NCBI RefSeq assembly: GCF_000002985.6
Contig: NC_003280.10
Location: 14,008,501 to 14,072,500 of the forward strand
Direction of reading: 5' to 3'
DNA: 64,000 bases
From: Caenorhabditis elegans
Taxonomy: Eukaryota; Nematoda; Chromadorea; Rhabditida; Rhabditidae
The position numbers and the translations under genes are program-made. The notes under the pieces are model-generated. The model was not told the DNA's origin and did not search any database. It saw nothing but the letters and a program-made list of their open reading frames with translations. Shown here piece after piece: positions 50,456 through 60,496 of the stretch. Every line of letters begins with the position of its first letter. Within the stretch, counting starts at the first letter, position 1.

Positions 50456-51589
50456 TCAACTCCTCAAATTTTTATGGTAAAAAACGCAACGATTCTAGCA
50501 AAAACACACCAAAACTCGGGGAACCAATCAGCGACGCCTACTGCCTACCTCTGATCGCGCGGGAATTCAAATTTTTGAATGTAGCCTTTGAACTTTTTTC
50601 GCCCAAAATACCGACTTTCAACTTCCGGGTAAGCTCTCTATAAATGAAACTGTCTAAACCTACAATTTTATTGACAAGTGCGCACTATTTTTAGGGCTCG
50701 GCGAGCCACCACCTGGTCAGACTAAATATTTTTCATTTGGTTTGTTGATTTTTGTCGGGGTTCTCCTCGTTTTTTGTCCCCCATTCAAATGATACTTTAA
50801 AGAAACATTTGAAGACGCTTTTTTATGAGGGGACAGCTGCAACTGCAGTTGTGCGGCCGAGCGCGATTGCTACCTCATGTTGAAAAAAACTGCAAACTTC
50901 TAAAAAACTCTTTTTTCTTTTTTTAAACTAGTCTTATAATGGCCATATTTTCTCTGTGAATGTTAAATTTTTTGGCCAAATTTGCAAGCGCGCTCTATTG
51001 TACTTTAGAAATTCTGAGCTTGAAATACAATTAATATATAATTAACCAGCCGTGGACCGCACCTCCGGCGCGGCCCCCGACTTCTGGGGCTGAAAATTAA
51101 TTTTTTATGAAACTACCGTAACCCTACAGTATTCCTACCGTACCACTATTGTACCACTACAGTAGCTCGACTATATCCCTACACTAACCCTAACTCACTA
51201 TCCCTCCAGAAGCCAAAACTTCACAAACAAATAGATAAAGTATATATTGCACGAAAACGTATACAAACATTGAAAATCGGGGGAAAAATTTGTGAAGGAG
51301 ACAGAGAACGCTCCGACTATTGCTTCTTGCTTCTCAGATTTAATGACATTGCTTTTTTGATTTCGCGGAAATAGCAAATAGTCCATTTTGTGCGGAGTTT
51401 GGTGCAATCATCGGGAATTCACATTTGAATCACCGCGCAAAACGAGAATTGCGTCAAGGGCACCGAGAATGCGCTAGCAGTCATCCTTGCGCTATCTTTG
51501 ATTTTCGAAGTTTGAATTATTTTAATTTTAAAACTATTTTTTAATTTTTCTTTGGATTTCATATTCAATTTTCTAAATTTTCAGCAAAA

Positions 51590-52061
51590 ATGAATGCGCC
51601 AGCTGCTTTCGAATCATTTTTGCTTCTCGACGACAAGAAATTCTACATTGAAAAAGACACAAAGGTGAGAAAAATGATACTCAAAACGAAATGATAAAAT
51701 TAATTTTCCTAGGTTCCAAATGCGGCGATCTTCACAATCATGAAGGAGGATCACACGCTGGGAAATATGCTGAAAATGTTAGAAAACCCGCATAATTTCG
51801 AAGATTTTCGATTTAATTCCTCAAATTTCCAGCCAACTTCTCAAGGACCCAGAGGTGCTGTTCGCCGGCTACAAGAACCCTCACCCGTTGGAGCACAAGA
51901 TCTTGCTCCGAATCCAGACAACCAACAATACGACGCCAGCTGATGCTCTCACAACGGCCATAACCGATTTGGTGGGAGAACTCTCGTTGCTCGAGCATCG
52001 AATCGACGCGGCCATCAAAAAGTGCACTCAATCCGGCGACCAGGAGCGTGGATATAACTGA
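51590..52061 (+). CDS. rpb-11: RNA polymerase II subunit RPB11
   Basis: Exons 51590-51664, 51713-51777, 51833-52061; 122 aa, a usual RPB11 length. Nearly the whole protein is the RPB11/AC19 dimerisation domain: [10 protein letters not shown], then [20 protein letters not shown] and [15 protein letters not shown], with the C-terminal coiled helix [15 protein letters not shown]. It pairs with RPB3 and nucleates Pol II assembly. TTTTCAG ends six bases before the ATG (exon from 51585), the geometry of an SL1 site. The stop lies 177 bp before the next start codon on the same strand, which suggests the pair is an operon. Locus W01G7.3, from memory. Confidence 0.97.
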
Positions 52062-52228
52062 TTTTTCACTTTTTCCTTACTGATCTCTTACTCTGAACTT
52101 TTATAAATTTTAAATTACGCTTTTTTCGCTTTTTTCTGCGTTTTTTTTCTCGAATTTTCTGGGTTTTTGCCCATTTTTTATTTTTTGAAACACTAAAATT
52201 CCCCCAAAAGCGCCCCCATTTCCCTCAA

Positions 52229-52238
52229 TTTCCCTCAG
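52229..52238 (+). promoter_or_regulatory. trans-splice acceptor, likely SL2
   Basis: TTTCCCTCAG immediately before ATG, 168-177 bp after the rpb-11 stop. This spacing is typical of operon gaps in C. elegans. Confidence 0.6.
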
Positions 52239-53978
52239 ATGACCGCGCCACTAATCCGTGTGAGCCGGAAGCGAACCGCAGATCCCCACGATGCTCTGAT
52301 TCTGCACACCAAACGTGCAAAACACGGCGGCAATCCGCTGGTTTTCACGCTTTACAAGGCCGCCGGCAACGATCTGGAGCTCAATGGAGCCCGTGTGCTG
52401 GATCTTCCAACTCAGGAACATGGGATGGAGTTGGCTGACGAGGAAAATCCACTAGGATTTGTGAAGGATGAAGCCGTCGGGCTCGTTGGAGAGGTCGAGA
52501 AGAACGTTAAAAAGCCGGCGGAGCAAGTTTCGGTGAGCGCTGAGCTCACGGAGCCCGTGGAGCGCGCAAAAATTGTATTTCCAGCTCAACGGCCGCCTAC
52601 TACAGCCCGTCACCGACGGCGGCGGCGCCGCCGCCGGCAGCAGTGACGACGTCGTATACGACTACTACGCGATACACGAGAAACGGGGCAACCCAGAAGT
52701 AGTGGGAAACCTGGAGCAGGACATCGAGGGAGCCGATTTTCGGTTCGCCAAGCGTGATGAGCTGGATTTGGGCGACGAAGATGACTCCGATGGGCCGCCG
52801 GCTGATGATGAAGACGATTCGAATGATGAGGATAACTGGCGGAATGACTATCCCGATGAGGAATCCTATGATGAGGTTGGAGCTGCTGAATTCTGTGAAT
52901 TTTCCATTGAAAATCTTCAAATCCCCAGATGAAAATGTTGATTTTCAGGACAGCGACAATGGGGATCCGTACGGAATATCGGAGCCCGACCATTGGCACG
53001 CCGGCGAGGAGGCATACTCCGACGAAAGCTTCCACAGACGGCTTCAAAAGTGTGTAAAATTGGATTATTGCGCTGAAATTACGGCTTAAAACCTGGAAAT
53101 TGAGGCAATTTTCACAAAAATGCTTAAATTTTAGCTAAAAGTATTGAATTTAGCTATTTTTCCTCGTAAATTTCTGAAAAATCGGCTAAAAATTCTATTT
53201 TCCTTTTTTTTTTTTGCGAAAAACTCGAAAATTCCGGTTAAAATTGCTCATTTCTCTGGAAAAAAAAGCGGCTTTGATGTATTTTTCCATAATTTGTAGT
53301 TGAAACCTGAAAATTTAGCTGAAATTATCTATTTTTCACTGTAAATTTCTGGAAAATCGTCTCTAAAAATCCTATTTCTCCACTAAAATCGCTCATTTCT
53401 CTGGAAAAAATGCGGCTTTGATGTAGTTTTTCCATTAAAGTTCTCAAATTTCAGCTAAATGTAGTGAATTTGTGGTTGAAACCTGAAAATTTTTAGTTGA
53501 AATTAGCTATTTCTCCCTGTCAATTTCTTAAAAATCGGCTAAAAATTCAATTTTCCCACTAAAATAGCTCATTTCTCTGGAAATAATGCGGTTTTGATCT
53601 AGTTTTTCCATTAAATTGCGCAAATTTCAACTGATTTTGCCAATTTTGATGCTAAAAATTGAAAATTTACATGTGAAAGTTTGAAAATTCGGCCACAAAA
53701 CCCCGGTTTTCCTCCAATTTTTTGAAAATTCCGACTAAAATCGCTTATTTTTACTAACTTTCAAGTAATTTTCATCAATTTAATTATTAAAAACTTGAAA
53801 ATTAGCTATTTCAACCTGAAAAATTCTGAAAAGTACAACTTTTTGGTGATAAAATGTGGCGGTTTTCAATTTTTAGATGGAAATTCTGAAAATTCTATCA
53901 TTTTTCAGCATGGACCTGAACGACGAACGCTACGAAGCATTTTATGAGGGTGACGAGACTGACGAAGACGCCGATTAA
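52239..53978 (+). CDS. Iwr1/SLC7A6OS-like RNA polymerase II nuclear import factor
   Basis: Exons 52239-52532, 52585-52875, 52949-53049, 53909-53978; 251 aa. The N-terminal RVSRKRTADPHDALIL and HTKRAKH match the basic opening of the Iwr1 family and form a probable two-part nuclear localisation signal. Middle: VVYDYYAIHEK; C-terminal: the acidic Iwr1 core DDSNDEDNWRNDYPDEE, then YSDESFHRRL and an acidic tail. In yeast Iwr1 binds assembled Pol II and carries it into the nucleus. The ATG follows directly after the acceptor TTTCCCTCAG (52229-52238), leaving no 5' UTR, as expected for a trans-spliced downstream operon gene. The 859-bp last intron is AT-rich with repeated TTTCTGGAAAATCGGCTAAA phrases. 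A Gly/Ala run (GGGAAAGSS) starts in a GC-rich codon stretch. Locus W01G7.4, from memory. Confidence 0.92.
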
Positions 53979-54104
53979 TACTGTTTTTCGCCTTTTTTTT
54001 GTTTTTTCAGTGTTCAAGCTTACTTATCAGTAACTCACACACACACATATTTTCAATTTTTCATTCATTTTCATTCATTCATTCACAACTCTGAAATTCG
54101 TATC

Positions 54105-54344
54105 ATGAAGACCTTATTTGTGCTATTTCTCGCCTTTTTTCTGCTTGTTGAAGCTTCTTCGGAAAGCGGAAAACGCGACGTTTTTCACAATATTGAGAAC
54201 TTTTTCAAGTTCCTTTGCGTCGTTTTTCAAGTTTCTCAGGCGTCGGTACAACGTGAGAAATCGAGAAATACCTCGGAAAGCACAAAGAAATTTCAGAAAA
54301 CGACCGAAATCACGAGAAATCGAATCTTCCAGGCTGATTCATAG
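54105..54344 (+). CDS. putative small secreted protein (uncertain)
   Basis: A 79-codon ORF opens with a good signal peptide (MKTLFVLFLAFFLLVEASS), with likely cleavage around residues 18-20. The rest is unrecognised and basic. ATG context is fair (cgtatcATG) and AATAAA follows at about 54440. A donor-like CGTGAG at 54251 and TTCCAG at 54327-54332 could remove an intron, but the phases do not give a longer frame, so I keep it unspliced. It sits 127 bp after the Iwr1-like gene and 610 bp before lem-2. It may instead be non-coding. Confidence 0.35.
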   Translation: MKTLFVLFLAFFLLVEASSESGKRDVFHNIENFFKFLCVVFQVSQASVQREKSRNTSESTKKFQKTTEITRNRIFQADS

Positions 54345-54405
54345 CATTGCAAAGCTGAATTACTTGGCTTTCAGCTCATCGGGCAACTGCACTGAGCTTA
54401 AATAA

Positions 54406-54951
54406 TTTTTTTTGTTGTAATTTTTAAAAATTTTTCATTCAATAAAAGGTTTTTACTCAATTTTACTGAGCAAAATTTATCGATTTTTTTAAAAATTTGA
54501 TGAATTTACCCTGAATATTCAAGGAAAAACCTGAAAAATCGAGACTCGCAGAGGATTTCCTCCGCGGAAATTCCGAATATCAGAATTTATTTTCGAGAGA
54601 CACCACGAACTTGCGACACCACGAAGTTTTTGAAGAAACAGAATCCGCAGGCAAAGTTTTTTGTTTTAGCACATTTTAGGTTTATTTTGGTTTTATTAAA
54701 AATTAAAATAACAATTTCTTTTTTAAAAGTTTAGTTTTTTAGAAGTAAATCTTAATTTCCGGTGAGATATTCTGTAGTTTTTGCGTCCATGGTGGTGTTC
54801 ATCCCGCACCGCCTCCTCGCAAGCGCGCTCCACTGACATTTCCCGCCGCATTTGGTTCAAATTTCACAACCTTCGAAAATTGACGATTTCCTTCGTTTTT
54901 CTTCATTTTTTCGCGTTCTTATAAGATTTTTTAATTATTTTTTACTTTCAG
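54406..54951. other. gap and promoter region of lem-2
   Basis: AT-rich; GCAAGCGCGCTCCACT at 54819-54834 is the inverse of the motif at 10.39 and 57.6 kb. TTACTTTCAG ends at 54951, three bases before the lem-2 ATG, a likely SL1 acceptor. Confidence 0.55.
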
Positions 54952-54954
54952 AGA

Positions 54955-57358
54955 ATGGTCGACGTTGAGAAAATGTCGGATGCAGAGCTCCGCGCCGAGT
55001 TGAACGTTCGCGGGGCGAATGTTGGCCCGGTAACTGGAACGACTCGTTCGCTGTACGAGAAGAAGCTGAAGAAGTTGCTTTCCGGTGGAGCAAAGGTATT
55101 TTAAAAGGATTTAGAATACTTTAGATTTTTTTTTTATAATTAAATTTTCAGACTCCTGCTCGTCCTACCGTCGCCAAACCAGCACCAAAACCAACTCCAA
55201 AATCCGCTCCAGCTCCAAAATCCCCAAAATCGCCGCCGGCCAGACGCTCAATTCCACGTGCTGCCGCGACCGCCGCCAATAGCACGATAAATTCCACGTT
55301 TAATCGATCGGAAATCGAGGAAATGAGCGATTCGGACGATGATATGCGAGACGACGACGATGACGATGAGGAGATTCTCTCGCCGAAATCCAAGCAATCT
55401 TCGTTCAGAAGCGCCAACTCAACGGCGAGCAGTGTTGGACGCGGCCGCCCGGTTTCTTCGACGCCTAACAAGAGACTTTCTCCAGTTTACAAGCCATCTC
55501 CAGTCCCAAAGAATACTCCAAGAACTACTTCATCATCAAGCAAAACCACTATCAACACAACTACTACTCGCATTCCATCAACTCCCCGGAGGATTACCTC
55601 AGTGCCCGGGTTGATCACAGACTTCACGCCAAGCTTCTCCACATTCGGAAGCGATCGCCCCGGCGCTACACCGCCAAGAAAATCGATTTACACGTCGAAA
55701 GTGTCCAAAGTTCTTCACGACTTGGGAAACACTACCGGAGAAGAGGATGATGATGACGAGTTTGAAGGTCAAGAGACGAGTAGAATCATCTACAAGACAG
55801 AAGAACCCTCGCGGCGGGGCATTGTGAAGAACGCGTGGAACAAGGTGCTCGGCTATGGTTTCGATGCGTCCAAGAATCCAGGAGACAGCTATGATCTTCG
55901 CGCCGGTGCCTCCAGAATCCGTGTGCAGAAGAATCCGAGAACCGGGAAGGTGACTGTGAAGCAGACGAATATTTTCAACGAGGCGATTTATTTCGCGCTC
56001 TATGTGATTTTAATTTTGTTCGTCGTGCTTGGAATCGCCTACGCGCTGACAACAACGCATCGCCCGAAAACTGCGGATTTCTCGGGTTATTGGGGAGTTT
56101 TGAAGGCGGCCGGCCGAGATTCGCTCAATTTCTTCTACAATTACGCGATTCTTCCAGTCGTTTCACTGGGGATTTGTAAGTTTTGCAGTTCACCACTGCA
56201 ACTTTTTCCTCACGAGGGACGAGGAAAAGTGGTTTCTAGGCCAAGGCCGAGGGGCCGACAAGTTTCAGCGGCCATTTATCTTGCTTTGCTTTCCGCCTGT
56301 TTTCCTTCGTTTTTCACAGTTTTTTCCCGTTTTTTCTTATTAAAACTGATGAATAAATATTTTTTGCAGATGCTAAAATAATTTCCAGATGAAAAAATAT
56401 GTATTCAGTCGGCAAGTAGTGGTGAAAGTTGTCAATGTAATATGATGGATTACGGGAATACAAAACCTAAACTTTTTCTGAAACATGATACATATGATGC
56501 TTAGATGCTGAAATTACCTGATTTTCATAACGAGACCGCTGAAAAAGTTTTGAGGTTTTCAAAATTCAACTTTTTGTGCGAAAATCTCGACTTTTTCACC
56601 AAAAAAGTTGAATTTTGGAAACCTCAAAACTTTTTCAGCGGTCTCGTTATGAAAATCAGGTAGTCTCAGCATTTAAGCAGCATATGTATCATGTTTCAGA
56701 AAAAGTTTAGGTTTTGTATTCCCGTAATCCATCATTTTACATTGCCCACGTTCACCGCTGCTTGCCCACTGAATACATGATTTTTTTTACTTGGAAATTG
56801 TTTTAGCATCTGCAAAAAATATTTATTTATCAGTCTTGATAAGAAAAAACGGGAAAAATCGGTGAAAAACAAAAGAAAACAGGCGGAAAACAAAGCAACA
56901 TAAATAACCGCTGAAACTTGTCGGCCCCTCGACCATGGCCTAGAAACCACTTTTCCTCGTCCCTCGTGAGGAAAAAGTTGCAGTGTCGGTATTGCAATTT
57001 TCTAAGAAAAATAATTTCAGTCGTCGTTCTCGGAGCCGGAATCTACTTTGGACACCGCAAATACAAGGAGGCCAAGGAGCAGGAAGAGGCGAAGCTCTAC
57101 GAGCTCATCGAGCGCATCACCGAGCTCATCCGCGAGTCCTCAATTGACGGCGATCCGTACGTCTCTCAGCCACACGTCCGCGATGTCCTCTTCCCGCCGG
57201 CAAAGAGACGCTCGGCTGAGCTGGCTCGCTGGGAGCAAGCGGTCAAGTTCATCGACACCAATGAGTCTCGCGTCGCTACCGATGTTCTTGTGCTTCCGTC
57301 TGGAAATGAGTGTGCCGTGTGGAAGTGGATCGGAAATCAGTCTCAGAAGAGATGGTAG
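54955..57358 (+). CDS. lem-2: LEM-2, inner nuclear membrane LEM-domain protein (MAN1/LEMD2 type)
   Basis: Exons 54955-55095, 55152-56175, 57021-57358; 500 aa, as recalled for LEM-2. The LEM domain is residues 1-45 (DVEKMSDAELRAELNVRG, GPVTGTTRSLYEKKL) and binds BAF-1. A long Ser/Pro/Thr-rich nucleoplasmic linker with acid runs (DDDMRDDDDDDEE) follows. Two membrane segments are at about 325-347 (AIYFALYVILILFVVLGIAY) and 374-396. The last 100 residues (LIERITELIRESSIDGDPYV, WEQAVKFIDTNESRV, VWKWIG) are the MAN1/Src1p C-terminal winged-helix region. With emerin it tethers chromatin to the envelope and supports mitosis and nuclear reassembly. The 845-bp second intron splits membrane segment 2 and is mostly a 792-bp foldback repeat. 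Locus W01G7.5, from memory. Confidence 0.97.
56194..56985. mobile_element. 792-bp foldback element inside lem-2 intron 2
   Basis: CACTGCAACTTTTTCCTCAC at 56194 matches the inverse at the right end (56966-56985). The arms run inward almost continuously through TCGTTATGAAAATCAGGTA to a centre near 56590, so the transcript could fold into a hairpin of nearly 400 bp. No ORF of its own. No clear target duplication. Confidence 0.88.
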
Positions 57359-57405
57359 ATCATTGTTTTGCTGTATAATTTTTCGATTTTTTAACTCAAT
57401 TTTTC

Positions 57406-58143
57406 ATTAAAGGTGGAGTAGCGCTAGTGGGGAAATTTCTTTAAAACATGCCTAAGGTATCACAATGACCGAATATCATGATTAAAAAATTATAAAATTA
57501 AAAAATGTTTTCTAAATTTTAGGTATATGATTTCTTTTGAAAATTGAAAAAATCTCAGTTTTTACCTACTTCCTATTTGAATTACCACCAATTGGATTTG
57601 TTCGATGGAGCGCGCTTGCACGTTTTTAAATTTATTTATTTTATTTTTTGTTATTTTCCACCGATTTTTAATGTTTTCGATGGATTTTTGCTCGAGTTTT
57701 AGAGAAAAAGTCAAAATAAATGCAAACAGGCGTAAATCAGTTAAATTAATTAATTCAGGTTCGAAATCGTTTAAAAGCGTTACTTTTTCATTTTAACGCC
57801 TGTCATCAGCGTGCCTTTTAATCGAAAATTTGCATTTATTTTAACTTTTTTTTTTCTAAAATTCGAGCAAAAATACACCGAAAATAATAAAAATCGGTGA
57901 AAAATAACAAAATATGAAATAAATGAATTTAAAAACGTGCAACAATCGCGCTCCATCGAACAAATTCAATTGGCGGAAATTCAAATAGGAATTAGGCAAA
58001 AACTGAGATTTTTCCAATTTTCAAAAAAAATCATATAAAATTTAGAAAATTTTTTTGAATTTTTAAATCATGATATTCGGTCATTGTGGTACAATAGGCA
58101 TGTTTTAAAGCAATTTCCCCACTAGCGCTACTCCACCTTTAAT
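57406..58143. mobile_element. 738-bp foldback element 3' of lem-2
   Basis: The ends ATTAAAGGTGGAGTAGCGCT and inverse lie at 57406 and 58143; the arms pair to a centre near 57780 (AACGCCTG and inverse). Each arm holds a GGAGCGCGCTTGCA-like word. The left end is 48 bp after the lem-2 stop, so lem-2's 3' UTR is either very short or includes the element. The right end abuts a 19-nt poly-C run. Confidence 0.88.
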
Positions 58144-58162
58144 CCCCCCCCCCCCCCCCCCC
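58144..58162. repeat. poly-C/poly-G tract, 19 nt
   Basis: Nineteen uninterrupted C, directly next to the foldback element. Confidence 0.95.
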
Positions 58163-58679
58163 AAAAAATTCGAATACTGATGAAATCTGTCCTATTTATT
58201 TATTTTATCTTTTATTTTTTTTTTTGTATTTTTCACCGCATTTCTTGCAAAGTTCACAACAATAAACTCATTCACCGAAGGCTCCCTGTAGGCAAAAAAG
58301 GGCCTTTAAAGGTAAAAACCGCCTTATATATCTCAAAAAAAAGACCTTCCGCCTAACCGTCTGCGCTCTCTCTCTTCCATGAGATATCTCTCGCGTCGTC
58401 TTCAATTTTTCCTCCGCGCGTATTTCCATTAGAAAACGCGATTTTTACAGTTTTTCGTTGAAAAAATGCAAAAAATTGATCGGATTTTCAAATTCACCCA
58501 TGAAATTTGAATTTTCTAATTGAAAATGTTGAATTTTCACGACGATTTTCCAGCTAAAAATGCACATTTTTAACGTTTTTCTCAGCAAATTTTTAATTTT
58601 CCCAATTTTTATCGGCATTTCGCCATATTTCAACACAAAATTGCGCAATTTAATCACATTTTTAGGGCGGAATCAGCGA

Positions 58680-59744
58680 TTTTTGTCTAATTGCAGAGTT
58701 TTTCGACTCAAAAAGCTAGTTTTTAATGTTTTTGGTTGAAAATTGGCATATTTTTTCTTGTGGTTTATAATTTGAAAATATCGCCAGAAAATCGACTTTT
58801 TGATGGAAATTGGTGAAAATTGCACTCAAAAAATGAAAATTCGTCGATTTTTGATTGATAAATCTAATTTTTATATTAATTTTTTCGATTTTAAAGTGAC
58901 AATCACGTTTTTAAAGCAAAAAATTCGAGATTTCTGGCAAAAAAAAGGGTTTTTCATGCTAAAATCGACGTAAAAATCGTTTAAAAGCGCATTTTTCCTT
59001 GAAAGTACGAAAAAAATCGGTGTTTTTTTTTTTGGGATTTTCCATTAAAAATTGAGTTTTTCTTGATTTTGCCCGTCAATTTATCAATTTTCCGCCAAAA
59101 ATCACCAGATATTCGACTAGAATACCTCTCGTCTCACAAAACACGAGTTTTTAGTGGAAAATTGAAAAATATCGCCAGAAAATCGACTTTTCGATAATTT
59201 TATAGACATTTTCATGAAAAAACACTAAAATCTCGTGTTTTGTGATACGAGAGGTTTTCTAGTCGAATATCTGGAAAAAATTGGGGATTTTTGGCGGAAA
59301 ATTGATAAATTGACCGGTAAAATCAAGAAAAACTCAATTTTTAATGGGAAATCCCAAAAAAAACCGATTTTTTTCGTACTTTCGAGGAAAAATGCGCTTT
59401 TAAACGATTTTTACGTCGATTTTAGCGATTTTCTGTTAATTTTCGAAATATTTTTGCCGAAAGTCATGAAAAACCCTTTTTTTGCCAGAAATCTCGAATT
59501 TTTTGCTTTAAAAACGTGATTGCCACTTCAAAATCGAAAAAATTAAGATAAAAATTAGATTTATCAATCAAAAATCGACGAATTTTCATTTTTTGAGTGC
59601 AATTTTCACCAATTTCCATCAAAAAGTCGATTTTCTGGCGGTATTTTCAAATTAAACCACAAAAAAAAATATGCCAATTTTCAACCAAAAACACTAAAAA
59701 CTAGCTTTTTGAGTCGAAAAACTCTGAAATTAGACAAAAAAAAG
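58680..59744. repeat. ~1.06-kb AT-rich foldback upstream of xrn-1
   Basis: TTGTCTAATTGCAGAGTTTT at 58684 is the near-inverse of AAACTCTGAAATTAGACAA near 59720, and matching continues inward (CGACGAATTTTCATTTTTTG, CCAGATATTCGACTAG) to a centre near 59212. Further partial copies lie at 59.75-60.42 kb, each ending CAGATATTCGACTAGAA. 58163-58680 shows no gene. Confidence 0.85.
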
Positions 59745-60496
59745 AATATCGCCAAAATCGACGTAAAGATCGTTTAAAATCTCATTTTTCCTTGAAAGTA
59801 CGAAAAAAATCGGTTTTTTTTTGGGATTTTCCATAAAAAATTGAATTTTTCACGATTTCAACCGAGACAATTTATCAATTTTCAAAATCCCCAATTTTTT
59901 CCAGATATTCGACTAGAAAACCACCCTCGTATCACAAAACACGAGTTTTTAGTGGAAAATTGGAAAATATCGCCAGAAAATCGATTTTTCGATAATTTTA
60001 TAGACATTTTCATGAAAAATCGACGTAAAAATCGTTTAAAATCTCATTTTTCGCTCGAAAGTTTGCAGAAAATGCGATTTTTTTTTTGAGATTTTCCATA
60101 AAAAATTGAATTTTTCACGATTTCAACCGAGGCAATTTATCGATTTTCCGCCAAAAACCCCCCATTTTTTCAGATATTCCGATTTTGAAGAAAAAAAACA
60201 CGTTTTCAAAGCAAAATCATCGAGATTTCTGGCATAAAAATGGGATTTTCATGACTTTCCGCAAAAATCCAACTCGAAAATTAACAGAAAATCGTCGTTT
60301 AAAAGCGCTTTTTTTTTTTGGGATTTTCCACATAAAAAATTGTGTTTTTCTTGATTTTGCCCGTCAATTTATCGATTTTCCGCCTCAAAAATCCCCCATT
60401 TTTTTCAGATATTCGACTAGAAAACCCCCTTCCTCGTATCTAGAATATCGCTAGAATTAACGGATTGATCAAAAAATCGCCAAAAACCCGCCGAAA

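Larger units (their letters stand above)
29225..51584. other. 22-kb gene desert upstream of daf-5
   Basis: I found no ORF with a recognisable domain, coding bias and splice signals. Most of it is repeat arrays (listed separately). Between them lie GC-richer islands with no evident repeats: about 31.74-32.25, 33.0-33.26, 34.4-34.6, 34.84-34.95, 35.57-36.15, 38.1-38.4, 42.03-42.27, 43.55-43.72 and 46.55-46.85 kb. Several carry CT-rich tracts typical of nematode promoters. They are candidates for distal daf-5 promoter or 5' UTR exons, or for unrecognised RNA genes. Confidence 0.55.

Noticed and set aside
54105..54405. Spliced version of the small secreted ORF ending in NCTELK
   Set aside because: The donor after codon 49 is phase 1, but the acceptor needs phase 2 for that tail, so the join does not read through.
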